Below are positions 16,892 to 25,664 of a stretch of DNA of 64,000 nucleotides, piece after piece; the stretch's first letter is position 1; every line of letters begins with the position of its first letter. A model generated the notes under the pieces. That model saw only the letters and a program-made list of their open reading frames with translations, was not told the origin of the DNA and searched no databases. The position numbers and the translations under genes are program-made. Source of the stretch: Halobellus captivus (GTDB lineage: Archaea > Halobacteriota > Halobacteria > Halobacteriales > Haloferacaceae); NCBI RefSeq assembly GCF_007655485.1, contig NZ_VJXQ01000001.1, positions 10,576-74,575 on the forward strand. Direction: 5' to 3'.

Positions 16892-17380
16892 TCAGGCCAC
16901 TCGATACACCGCCAACCGGACGCCGTTCGGTTGCCGGGTCCCCGACGCGACGAAGACGCTCTCAGTCAGCCACTGGAGGTCCGAGGCGGCAGTCTCGAAC
17001 TGTGGGACCGAGCAGAAGTAGACGTCTTCGGGATCGACGGGTTTGCCGTCTCGCAGTCGTTTGCTCGTCTCGAGGTCCGCCAGTCGCATTCCCTCATTTT
17101 CGACGTAGACGCGGTCGCCGTCGGTCGTCTCGAAGGCGTACTTGGCGACGAGCTCGGTCGGCCGTCGTTCACGGTAGAGTTGGTAGTCCGCACCCGCATC
17201 GAGGACGGTGCCCTCGACTCGTCCCGAAACGGTTCCCCCGAGAATCGGAATAATCCGACGCTGACCGTCGCCGGTCTCGCCGATTTCGATCGGCGATTCG
17301 ACCTCGATTTCCAGTTCCATCACGCGTTCGAGACCGAGTTCCAGGTTCGGATCGTCCGTCTGCCAGCTGTCATCTGCCAT
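16892..17380 (-). CDS. DUF3237 (UPF0311) family protein
   Basis: A 162-residue protein from ATG 17380 (MADDSWQTDDPNLELGLERV); the longer open frame reaches into the AT-rich tract upstream and is not supported. The family's beta-barrel signatures are visible: ILGGTVSGRVEGTVLDAGADYQ, ELVAKYAFETTDGDRVYVENEGMR and PEDVYFCSVPQFETA. DUF3237 proteins are small lipocalin-like barrels, sometimes found near catabolic genes; no activity is established that I can assign. A strongly AT-rich region lies immediately upstream. Confidence 0.82.
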   Translation of the reverse strand: MADDSWQTDDPNLELGLERVMELEIEVESPIEIGETGDGQRRIIPILGGTVSGRVEGTVLDAGADYQLYRERRPTELVAKYAFETTDGDRVYVENEGMRLADLETSKRLRDGKPVDPEDVYFCSVPQFETAASDLQWLTESVFVASGTRQPNGVRLAVYRVA

Positions 17381-17482
17381 ACGTCCCCTGGACAGGCGAC
17401 CCACATAATCGTTGTGCGAATCGACTCCGTCCCGAGCGGTGACGATTGCCTGACGGTGCGGGTTTGAGGGTGAAAATAACAT

Positions 17483-17718
17483 ATGTACTAATGTTATTAG
17501 TGATTCCTTGATGAATATTATATTGTATAAAAAATATAAATAAGAAATATATAGATGAAAATCATCATAAGAAATTATCTATAATTGATATCAGCCCAAA
17601 ACCGGATATATCGGCAATTAATCGGTGTCTAAGAGATCATCCATTACTTTGAAAATAGCAAAAATATGGATATTAGATAGATAGAAAATTTATCTTATAA
17701 AACAGGCCGCATCCTCTT
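17483..17718. other. AT-rich intergenic island
   Basis: About 235 bp of strongly AT-rich DNA (runs such as TATTATATTGTATAAAAAATA) in an otherwise GC-rich region. No open frame, tRNA or clear inverted repeat is evident. It sits upstream of the DUF3237 gene and downstream of the phosphomevalonate decarboxylase gene, both on the minus strand. It may hold promoter elements for the former, an unwinding element, or a scar of foreign DNA. Confidence 0.6.
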
Positions 17719-18693
17719 CTAGAACAGCGCTGCAGAATCCGGAAGGATCTCCGCGGGGCCACCGACCTCCCACACGTCAGTGTCGACGCCGACGTCCGCA
17801 ACGGCGGATTCGACGGTGTTGACATAGTCAGCGGTCGTGTTCACGTAGACGCTCGCGCCGGTGTCCGTCGAGAAGTACACCGGGACGTCGTCCTGCTCGC
17901 GAAGCTTCCGGACGGCGTTGAACACGGCGATCGTGTCCGGTTGCCAGTAGACCCACCCCGCGGGGCCGGTCATCGTCGTCGCCGTCAGCGACAGCGAGTC
18001 GTGCTCGGCCAACTCGAACGCTCGGCCGAAGTCGGCCTCGAAGAGGGCGTCGCGCATCTCGTCGATCTGGTGGTGGACGTGCGCCATCCGCGCTTGGAAC
18101 ATATGGCTCGCGGCCGCCTCCCGGTGCGCCTCCTCGGTCTCTTTGTAGGCGGGCACGTGCGCAGCCACGATTCGCAGGTCGTCTTCGAGGTCGGTTTCGA
18201 TGCGCTTCGATCGGCAGTCCTCGTCGTTCATCCCGGAGTAGAGGTGCGAGAAGGCCCCGGTCACCGCGCGTGCGGCAGACGAAGAGCCGCGTCGGGCGAT
18301 CGTCGAAACCTCCGGTCGGGTCATTCCGAGATCGGCGGCCGCCGCGAGCGCCATCGCCGCGGCGGCGAACCCGGAAGATGACGACCCGAAGCCGATGTTC
18401 GAGGGGAAGGAGTTCTCCGATTCGAGCCGAACGGCGTGATCGATACCCGCGAGTTCGCGGACGTAGTCGACGACGTCTGCGATGCGCTCTGCGCCGCGAC
18501 CCTCGACCGGATCGCCGCCGATCCGGTAGACGTCCTCCGCCCCGTCGGGTCGGAATTCGACGGTCGTCTTCGTGTGACTTGGTGCGGTGCAAACGCTGAT
18601 GCTGTCGTGGTACGGGAGGCGAAGGTCTTCGTCGCGCATCCCGTGGTACTTGATCAGTCCCTGAATCGGGTGCGCCTTCGCGGTCGCTTTCAT
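17719..18693 (-). CDS. Phosphomevalonate decarboxylase (diphosphomevalonate decarboxylase-like GHMP enzyme)
   Basis: The 324-residue protein starts at ATG 18693 (MKATAKAHPIQGLIKYHGM). GHMP features are the substrate loop HPIQGLIKYHG, the serine-rich phosphate-binding loop GFGSSSSGFAAAAMALA and the C-terminal FSTDTGASVYVNT. In haloarchaea the homologous enzyme was characterized as a phosphomevalonate decarboxylase acting before isopentenyl phosphate kinase, so this, rather than the diphosphate-specific reaction, is the likely role. It makes the C5 units for archaeal lipids. It appears monocistronic. Confidence 0.88.
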   Translation of the reverse strand: MKATAKAHPIQGLIKYHGMRDEDLRLPYHDSISVCTAPSHTKTTVEFRPDGAEDVYRIGGDPVEGRGAERIADVVDYVRELAGIDHAVRLESENSFPSNIGFGSSSSGFAAAAMALAAAADLGMTRPEVSTIARRGSSSAARAVTGAFSHLYSGMNDEDCRSKRIETDLEDDLRIVAAHVPAYKETEEAHREAAASHMFQARMAHVHHQIDEMRDALFEADFGRAFELAEHDSLSLTATTMTGPAGWVYWQPDTIAVFNAVRKLREQDDVPVYFSTDTGASVYVNTTADYVNTVESAVADVGVDTDVWEVGGPAEILPDSAALF

Positions 18694-18784
18694 ATCCCTA
18701 CGGGGGAGAGACGCCGGGTTAAACGTCCCGATACTTACGGAAGACGTCACGAAAAAACCCGCTCGCAGTCGATTCGCTGCCCGC

Positions 18785-19228
18785 CTAGAGACCGATGCCG
18801 ATGGCGTAGGGCCACGCGGTCCCCGACAGCGCGAGGAACACCAGCGCGCCGCCCAGCAGCGCGACGTTCTTCAGGAAGTTCGTCATCTCCGCCTGCTGCT
18901 GATCCTCGGGGACCGCCCAGAAATCGTGCATCGTCGGCGTCGAGGCGACGAGGAACAGCGCGATCGCTCCGGCCGCGAGCGCGGGATAGACGCCGAGCGC
19001 GATTCCGAGTCCGCCGAACAGCAGCATTCCGCCGCTGAACAGGACCGAGAACCGACCGGCGGGGATCCCCTTCGCCTCGGCGTAGCCCGCCATTCCGTCG
19101 ACGTTCATAAAGTGGTTCAGTCCCATAAACGCCAGGACGACGCCGAAGAGCACGCGTCCGAGGAGGAACGCGATTCCGGCGGATCCGGCGTCCAGTTGCA
19201 GTACCGTCGTGGAGATATCTGGTATCAT
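18785..19228 (-). CDS. DoxX-family membrane protein
   Basis: A 147-residue protein with four hydrophobic helices. It has the DoxX signature FLLGRVLFGVVLAFMGLNHFMNVDGMAGYAEAKGIP and a second conserved patch LFGGLGIALGVYPALAAGAI. The family includes a subunit of a thiosulfate:quinone oxidoreductase, but most members are uncharacterized, and no thiosulfate or sulfur genes lie nearby. A TATA-like ATATATC lies about 25-30 bp upstream of the start. Confidence 0.9.
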   Translation of the reverse strand: MIPDISTTVLQLDAGSAGIAFLLGRVLFGVVLAFMGLNHFMNVDGMAGYAEAKGIPAGRFSVLFSGGMLLFGGLGIALGVYPALAAGAIALFLVASTPTMHDFWAVPEDQQQAEMTNFLKNVALLGGALVFLALSGTAWPYAIGIGL

Positions 19229-19471
19229 CTCGTTAGTTGATTACGGAACGAACTGATATATCGTTTTCCGGACATCGGTGATACCGGGTTACGGGTATGT
19301 AACGTAGATCTCCCGTCAGCCTTCCGCCTTGCAAACCGGGCGGGAACGTCGATTCTGTTTGTAGAAATTTACAATACCTTATATACTACGGGTCCGATTT
19401 CCGAGTAACGACCGCAGTTTAGCTCGCCGACCGAGCGCTCTCGGCTCTGGTCGACGGGCGGGCCCCTCCCA

Positions 19472-21013
19472 ATGAAACGTGAATTCATCGTCGGATTTTT
19501 CGTGGCATCGCTACTCTTGAGTGCAATTCCGGTGGCTGGATACACGACCTCGAATCCGGACATTCGCACGGTCACGCCCAACGCCACCCTCCAACCGGGT
19601 GGCGTCAACGGTCTCGACTTTCAGATCGTGAACGACCCAGACGGTCCCGACGACGAGGTACGGACCGCGACGAACGTGCGTGTTCGGCCACGTGACAGTG
19701 GACCGATCGACGTCGAAACCGACGAACTGTACGTACAGTCACTGGCCGACGGCGTTCCGGCAGACCTCTCGCTTCAGTTGGACGTCCCCGCCGACGTCAG
19801 CCCCGGCACGTATCGCATCCCGCTCAGATTGACCTACGAGTACGATAACGGCGCGGGCAACGCCGTCGAGCGACAGCGGACGATCCATCTCCCGGTTCGG
19901 ATCGAATCCGGTCCCAGGTTTTCCGTCGTCGACACCGAGTCGACGGCCACCGTGAACGGGCAGGGAACGCTCGAAGTGACGATGCGGAACGTCGGCGACT
20001 CTCTCGCCCGCGATTCGACCCTCACGCTCTCGTCGTCGAACCCCGACGTGACCCTGGGATCGAGTGAGTCGAGCACGCGCTTCGTCGACGCGTGGGAGTC
20101 GGGTGAGAACCGGACCTTCGAGTTCGAGACCGGGATCGGTGACGCCGCTCGGGCGGGTAACTACTCGCTGGACGCACAGGTCGACTACGAGAAACCCGAC
20201 GGCACGTCCGGATCGACGCCCTCGCTCACCGTCCCCCTTCGGGCCCACCCCGAGATGACCTTCTCGGTGACGAACGTCGAAAGCTCGCTTCGAGTCGGTG
20301 AAACGCGGACGCTTAGCGGCACGATCACCAACACGGGCCCGAACGCGGCCGACGCCGCTGTCGTCAATTTCGAGGATCCCGGGCCGACCGTGACGCCCAT
20401 CGAGACGTCGGCCGCCGTGGGCTCGCTCGCACCCGGTGAATCGGCGGACTTCGCCTTCGACGTGGAAGTGACGACCGCGGGGAGCGCGGGTCCGAGACAG
20501 TTCGATCTCGGCGTCACCTACCGCGACGGGGACAACAGACAGCGGGAATCCGACTCGATCCCCACGCGCGTCGACGTCGCCCCCGAGACGCCCGAGTTCG
20601 ACGTGGATCCCGTGAACGCGACGTTCGCGGCCGGGTCCGGCGACGAGTTCAGCGTGACCGTCACGAACACGCGCGAGTACGCCGTCTCAGATATCTCGGC
20701 GAAGATCTACACGGACTCACCGCTTTCGACGTCCGACGACGAGGCGTACATCGAGCGCTTAGAACCGGGCGAGTCCAGAGAGGTCGTCTTCCAGGTCAGT
20801 GCAGGCGGTAGCGCGACGGCGAAGACGTACCCGGTGAAGATGGACTTCCAGTACGACGATGATGGCGGCGACACCATCATCTCCAACACGTATCAGGTTC
20901 CCGTCGAGGTGACACAGACCACCTCGGAGGGGCTTCCGATCGTCCCCATCGCCGTCGTCGGCCTCCTCGTCGTCGGTATCGGCGGATTCCTCTTGTATCG
21001 ACGACGGGACTGA
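19472..21013 (+). CDS. COG1361-type S-layer-like secreted membrane protein
   Basis: The 513-residue protein has an N-terminal signal peptide (FFVASLLLSAIPVAGY). Several Ig-like/CARDB beta domains follow (about 30-140, 145-250, 255-355 and 365-470), with repeats of the type GTLEVTMRNVGDSLARDSTLTL and GETRTLSGTITNTGPNAADAAVV. A C-terminal membrane anchor IVPIAVVGLLVVGIGGFLLY is followed by RRRD. The bulk should face outside. It begins an operon with the MMPL transporter (3-bp gap), and such COG1361 proteins commonly accompany RND/MMPL exporters in archaea, perhaps as an extracellular partner. Confidence 0.88.
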   Translation: MKREFIVGFFVASLLLSAIPVAGYTTSNPDIRTVTPNATLQPGGVNGLDFQIVNDPDGPDDEVRTATNVRVRPRDSGPIDVETDELYVQSLADGVPADLSLQLDVPADVSPGTYRIPLRLTYEYDNGAGNAVERQRTIHLPVRIESGPRFSVVDTESTATVNGQGTLEVTMRNVGDSLARDSTLTLSSSNPDVTLGSSESSTRFVDAWESGENRTFEFETGIGDAARAGNYSLDAQVDYEKPDGTSGSTPSLTVPLRAHPEMTFSVTNVESSLRVGETRTLSGTITNTGPNAADAAVVNFEDPGPTVTPIETSAAVGSLAPGESADFAFDVEVTTAGSAGPRQFDLGVTYRDGDNRQRESDSIPTRVDVAPETPEFDVDPVNATFAAGSGDEFSVTVTNTREYAVSDISAKIYTDSPLSTSDDEAYIERLEPGESREVVFQVSAGGSATAKTYPVKMDFQYDDDGGDTIISNTYQVPVEVTQTTSEGLPIVPIAVVGLLVVGIGGFLLYRRRD

Positions 21014-21016
21014 CCG

Positions 21017-23587
21017 ATGCGTCTGGACTTCCAGCGGTTCGTCGACTGGGCGGACGACAACATCGTCAACCGCCCGCAGAAAGTGATGCTGGCGTTCCTG
21101 CTCGTTACTGTCGTGTTCGGCGCTGGCCTCGGCAACGTCTCGACGGAGGCGGGGACCCAACAGTTCGCCGAGGACATCCCGGCGGCGAACGCGCTCGACC
21201 GGATCGAAAACGAGTTCGACGCCCCGTTCACGGAGAGTCCCGGGAGCACCCAACTCGTCCAGCGGGACCGCAACGTCCTCTCGAAGCAGTCGATGCTCTC
21301 GATGCTCAGAGCCCAACGGACGTTACAGGAGCGCGACGATATGTACGTTTCCGGCACGTCCTCCTCAGCGGCGATCATCGCCCAGAGCATCGATCCGGGA
21401 GCGACCACGCTCGAACGGCAGATCACCGCTCTCGAACGTGCCCCGCAGACCGAAATTAGCCGCGCGGTCCGACAGAACGCCGACAATCCCGGTTTCACGG
21501 GCACATTGAGCAACGACTTTAACCGCCGGTCGGCGTCGGCGTCGGCGACGATCGGCGTCGTCCGGCACGACCTCCCCGGCGGGTCGGGCGGCGGGTCGGT
21601 CGGCCAGTCCGGCGAGAGTCCACTCACGTCGATACAGAACGACGCCCAGCGCATCATCGACGCGGAACTCGACACCGACATCACCGTCTTCGGGAGCGGG
21701 ATCATCGCCGACGAGTTCGGGACCGTGATAACGGACTCGCTGCTCATCGTGACGCCCGCCGCCGTCCTGCTCATCGTCGGTTTCCTCGTTATCGCCTACC
21801 GCGATCTGCTGGATCTGTTGTTGGGCGTCACCTCGCTCGGGATGGCCGTCATCTGGACGTTCGGTTTCCTCGGCCTCGCCGGAATCCCGTTCAACCAAAT
21901 TATGATCTCGGTGCCGCCGCTTCTCCTGGCGGTCGGGATCGACTTCGGCATCCACGCGATCAACCGCTACCGCGAGGACAGGGCGACCGGTCTCGACGTC
22001 GAAGCGGCGATGCAGGCCACGACCGATCAGCTCCTCGTGGCGTTCTTCATCGTCACGGGAACGACGGTGATCGGTTTCCTCTCGAACCTCGCCTCCGACC
22101 TCCCGCCGATCCGCGATTTCGGTATCGTCGCGGGCGTGGGAATCATCTTCACGTTCTTCATCTTCGGTATCTTCCTCCCCGCGGCGAAGGTGTGGCTCGA
22201 CCGTCGCCGAGAGGACTGGCCGATCCCGACCTTCAGCCAGCGCCCGCTCGGCGAGGAGGGCTCCGTACTCGGTGAGGTGCTCTCAGTCGGGGTCACGCTC
22301 TCGCGGCACCTTCCGGTCGTGGTCCTCGTCGTCGCGCTGTTGTTCAGCGTGGGCGCGGCGGGCTACGCCACCGGAGTCGACACCTCGTTCACGCAGGAGG
22401 ACTTCCTCCCGCCGGAGGAGGTCTCGCCGCTCCTGAAGACGCTGCCGGAACCGTTCGCGCCGAGCGACTACGGCGTCGTCGGGACGCTGAACTTCCTCGA
22501 AGACCGGTTCACCAGCACACAGGGAGGGTCAGTCACCATATACGTCGAGGGGCGGATGGGAGAGGACGACGCCCTCGAACGGATCCATCGCGCGGGCGAG
22601 GACCCGCCCTCGGAGTTCGTCACCGACGGGAACCGTCGCGCGGAGTCGACGAGTATCGTGACGATCATCCAGGATCACGCCGAGCAGGATCCGGAGTTCG
22701 CCGCGCTCGTCGATCGGAACGACAGAAACGACAACGGCGTGCCCGACGACAATCTCGGGACGATCTACAGCGAACTGGCGGCGTCGTCCTCGGGCGACCG
22801 CGCGTCGCAGTACCTCGCGGACGACCGCCGGAGCGCACGCGTGGTCTACACGGTGTCCGCGGACGCCTCCGACAGCGAAGCCACGGCGGCGGCGAACGAG
22901 GTCGCCGACAGGTTCCGCTACGAGGCGACGCCGACGGGCAACACGGTCGTCTTCCAGGAGGTGTCGGATCTCATTTTCGACTCCGCGATAACGAGCCTCG
23001 CGCTCGCGCTGAGTGTGACCGTCGTGTTCCTCGTCGCGATCTATTGGATCCTCGAGGGGCTCCCGTCGCTCGGTATCGCGAACCTCGCGCCGATCGTCGT
23101 CGCCGTCGCCGCCGTCGCCGGGACGATGCGCGTGCTCGGCATCTCGTTCAACGCGTTCACGGCGACGATCCTCTCGCTGACGATCGGCCTCGGGATCGAC
23201 TACTCGGTCCACGTCGTCCACCGCTTCGTCGACGAGCGTCGACAGCGCGCCCTGCTGCCCGCGCTGCAGCGGACCGTCGTCGGCACCGGCGGGGCGCTCC
23301 TCGGGAGTATGGCGACGACGTCGTTCGGAATCGGCGTTCTCGTCCTCGCGGTCCTCTCGGTACTCGGCCAGTTCGGCGTGTTGACGGCGGTCTCGATCAC
23401 CTACTCGTTCCTCGCCTCGCTGCTCGTGCTCCCCTCCGCGCTCGTCGTCTGGGACCGCTTCGCCAACGACGATCCGATGGTGCCGATGGGGCCCCGAGCG
23501 GAGTCGAAACCGCCGGTCGAAAGCGGCGAGAGCGCTGGCCCGAACCCCCGACCGGGACGCACGTCGGGGGACGGAGGAGAACTGTGA
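21017..23587 (+). CDS. MMPL/RND-superfamily transporter
   Basis: The 856-residue protein has two RND halves. Each has one N-terminal helix, a large external domain and a bundle of about five helices with sterol-sensing-like character (first bundle about 235-395: LIVTPAAVLLIVGFLVIAY, GIDFGIHAINRYRED; second about 650-815: TIGLGIDYSVHVVHRFVDE). The Asp residues of GIDFGIHAINR and GIDYSVHVVHR match the proton-relay position of MMPL proteins. The substrate is unknown (lipid or hydrophobic efflux is typical). It is co-transcribed with the COG1361 gene upstream and overlaps the TrmB regulator gene downstream by 4 bp. Confidence 0.92.
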   Translation: MRLDFQRFVDWADDNIVNRPQKVMLAFLLVTVVFGAGLGNVSTEAGTQQFAEDIPAANALDRIENEFDAPFTESPGSTQLVQRDRNVLSKQSMLSMLRAQRTLQERDDMYVSGTSSSAAIIAQSIDPGATTLERQITALERAPQTEISRAVRQNADNPGFTGTLSNDFNRRSASASATIGVVRHDLPGGSGGGSVGQSGESPLTSIQNDAQRIIDAELDTDITVFGSGIIADEFGTVITDSLLIVTPAAVLLIVGFLVIAYRDLLDLLLGVTSLGMAVIWTFGFLGLAGIPFNQIMISVPPLLLAVGIDFGIHAINRYREDRATGLDVEAAMQATTDQLLVAFFIVTGTTVIGFLSNLASDLPPIRDFGIVAGVGIIFTFFIFGIFLPAAKVWLDRRREDWPIPTFSQRPLGEEGSVLGEVLSVGVTLSRHLPVVVLVVALLFSVGAAGYATGVDTSFTQEDFLPPEEVSPLLKTLPEPFAPSDYGVVGTLNFLEDRFTSTQGGSVTIYVEGRMGEDDALERIHRAGEDPPSEFVTDGNRRAESTSIVTIIQDHAEQDPEFAALVDRNDRNDNGVPDDNLGTIYSELAASSSGDRASQYLADDRRSARVVYTVSADASDSEATAAANEVADRFRYEATPTGNTVVFQEVSDLIFDSAITSLALALSVTVVFLVAIYWILEGLPSLGIANLAPIVVAVAAVAGTMRVLGISFNAFTATILSLTIGLGIDYSVHVVHRFVDERRQRALLPALQRTVVGTGGALLGSMATTSFGIGVLVLAVLSVLGQFGVLTAVSITYSFLASLLVLPSALVVWDRFANDDPMVPMGPRAESKPPVESGESAGPNPRPGRTSGDGGEL

Positions 23588-24372
23588 GCCTCGATCGCGA
23601 CGACCCATCGGAACACGACGCGGTCGAGTCGCTGGAGCGTCTGGGTCTCTCGAACTACGCCGCGCGGGTGTTCGTCGCGCTGCACCGACTCGGGGTCGGG
23701 ACTGCAAAGCAGATCCACGAGGAGACGGACGTCCCCCGCTCGCAGGTGTACGGGGCGGCCGAGGAACTCCTCGACCGGGGGCTCGTCGAACTCCAGCAAT
23801 CGACGCCCAAGCGGTACCGACCGACGGGTCTCGACACCGCCCGCCGCCGACTCGCCGAGGATCTCCAAGCCGATGCCGACCGGGCATTCTCGTACCTCAA
23901 AGCGCAGCGACGCGCTCGTACCGAGCGGGAGACGCGAGACGACGTGTGGACGGTCCGCGGGCGCGAACCGGTCCACGGCCGCGTCGTCGAACTGGTCCGA
24001 CAAGCCACAGAAACGCTATTGTTCGCGGCGTCCGCTCCCGAGTTCGTCTCCGACGAGATCGCGGCGGCGATCGCGGAGCGGCGGGACGCCGGCGTCGACG
24101 TCAACGTCATCAGCGAGGACCGAACGGTCAGAGAGCGGTTCGAGTCGATCGGGGGAATTGCCGTGGAAGCCCCTCGCGGATCGCAGACGATGGATTACAC
24201 GGGGCGCGTGCTGCTCGTCGACGACCGGGCCGTCTTGCTTTCGACTGTCGCCTCAGGCAAGACCGGCGAAGAGACGGCGATCTGGTCGTCCGACACCGCG
24301 ATGGCTCGAATCCTCGCGCAGGCGATCGCGGGCAGTATCGACTCGCTCGTCCGCGACCCGGACGACCAGTGA
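23584..24372 (+). CDS. TrmB-family transcriptional regulator
   Basis: The 262-residue protein starts at GTG 23584, which overlaps the transporter stop (GTGA); the open frame upstream is only a shadow inside the transporter gene. The N-terminal winged helix is about residues 15-90 (LERLGLSNYAARVFVALHRLG, VPRSQVYGAAEELLDRGLVELQ). A C-terminal TrmB/phospholipase-D-like regulatory domain follows (about 115-255, VWTVRGREPVHGRVVELVRQA, VDVNVISEDRTVRERFESIGG, VLLVDDRAVLLS). It probably controls its own COG1361-MMPL operon. Confidence 0.9.
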   Translation: MSLDRDDPSEHDAVESLERLGLSNYAARVFVALHRLGVGTAKQIHEETDVPRSQVYGAAEELLDRGLVELQQSTPKRYRPTGLDTARRRLAEDLQADADRAFSYLKAQRRARTERETRDDVWTVRGREPVHGRVVELVRQATETLLFAASAPEFVSDEIAAAIAERRDAGVDVNVISEDRTVRERFESIGGIAVEAPRGSQTMDYTGRVLLVDDRAVLLSTVASGKTGEETAIWSSDTAMARILAQAIAGSIDSLVRDPDDQ

Positions 24373-24418
24373 GGCGGTGGCTCGCTGACGGCCCTCGGAG
24401 CGACGTCCGCCGATCGCC

Positions 24419-24703
24419 TCACCACCGAACGTTGAAGCCGGACTCTCCCTCCGGTTCGTCGTACGTCACCTCGACGTCGTCGACCGAGGCGGCCGGACTG
24501 CCCGACTGACACCACTCGATTAGCTCCTGGACGGCCGGTTCGGGGCCCTCGAACACCGCCTCGACGCGCCCGTCGTCGAGGTTTCGGACCCATCCGTCGA
24601 GGTCGCGGTCGCGGGCCGCATCGCGGGTGGACGCCCGGTAGTAAACGCCTTGAACGGTTCCGCTGACGTACACGTGTGCTCGAACTCGCTCGTCGGTCAT
24701 CAC
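24419..24703 (-). CDS. acyP: Acylphosphatase
   Basis: A 94-residue protein matching the whole family. It has RAHVYVSGTVQGVYYRASTRDAA, with the phosphate-binding GxVQGVxxR loop and its catalytic Arg, and GWVRNLDDGRVEAVFEG, with the catalytic Asn. It hydrolyses carboxyl-phosphate bonds in acyl phosphates. It faces the TrmB gene tail-to-tail and has its own short promoter region in the 240-bp gap 24704-24945, where I see no other gene. Confidence 0.95.
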   Translation of the reverse strand: MMTDERVRAHVYVSGTVQGVYYRASTRDAARDRDLDGWVRNLDDGRVEAVFEGPEPAVQELIEWCQSGSPAASVDDVEVTYDEPEGESGFNVRW

Positions 24704-24945
24704 GCGACGCTACGCGCGTTGGTCGAAAGAGGATGTCGACTCCCGCTCTCGGATTCCGGGCACCGGCCGCTGAGATTCGAGCTAATGGTCTATTTGGATC
24801 ACTGCGGCGACCCTCGAGGTCAACTTAACCACTCCATAGACCCCGAACACCGGCGATATAGATTGTATCCGATTGGTCTATGCTTGTATTCACTTACGTA
24901 GATCAGACCTTACAATGTGGACAGAATCCGTGTATTTGCGCTGAG

Positions 24946-25473
24946 ATGGTCACCGGTGAGTTCAGAGAGCCGAGTCGTCAGGGGCGCGCGCAGGTCGCGG
25001 ATGCGGACGTGATTTTCACTGCGCTGAGCAACCGCCGTCGTCGACTCGTCGTTCGCGTGCTGCGGGAAGCGGGTGAACCGCTCGACATCGGAGAACTGGC
25101 GACCCGTATCGCCGCGCACGAAAACGGTATCGACCCGGACGCCGTCACCCATCGCCAGCGGAAGAGCGCCTATACGTCGTTACACCAGAACCACCTCCCG
25201 AGACTCACCGACGCGGGGTTCCTCACCGTCGATCGGCGGTGGTTCGACATCCGGCTCACTAACCGTGCGACGGTGTTGGAGTCCTATCTCGGTGGTGACG
25301 ACTCACAGTCCCAACCGCAGGTCTGGTCGGCCGCTCTGGCGTCTGGATTCTGTACGACGGCCGCGATCTCGCTCTATCCGGGATCGAACTTCCCGAGCGT
25401 CGTGCTGGCGACCGGCGGTGCGGTCTGCGCGACGCTCCTGTGCTACTGGATCGTCTCGGATTTCTCGATCTGA
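24946..25473 (+). CDS. Small winged-helix (DUF7344-type) membrane-associated regulator
   Basis: The 175-residue protein starts at ATG 24946; an upstream in-frame ATG at 24880 is less likely. Residues about 20-110 form a haloarchaeal winged-helix domain: DVIFTALSNRRRRLVVRVLR, IGELATRIAAHENG, and a recognition segment SAYTSLHQNHLPRLTDAG. The C-terminus has two hydrophobic stretches (SAALASGFCTTAAISLY and VVLATGGAVCATLLCYWIV), so the regulator may be membrane-tethered. It lies just upstream of the giant malectin protein gene in the same orientation and may regulate the surface cluster; that link is inferred from position only. Confidence 0.75.
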   Translation: MVTGEFREPSRQGRAQVADADVIFTALSNRRRRLVVRVLREAGEPLDIGELATRIAAHENGIDPDAVTHRQRKSAYTSLHQNHLPRLTDAGFLTVDRRWFDIRLTNRATVLESYLGGDDSQSQPQVWSAALASGFCTTAAISLYPGSNFPSVVLATGGAVCATLLCYWIVSDFSI

Positions 25474-25664
25474 TCGACGAGACTTCGCTCTGTAGACCCG
25501 TTATCCGACGCCTACACGCCTTGAATGGCCGGTTTTCTGGACGTATCGGACTAATACTCACGGTCGATATCGGGGTAGGTCTGAGTGACCCGGCCGTCCG
25601 AAACTGTCGCCGGGATGATACGTATGGACGACCCAGAGAGACCCAATTTCGAGATCGAACCGAT

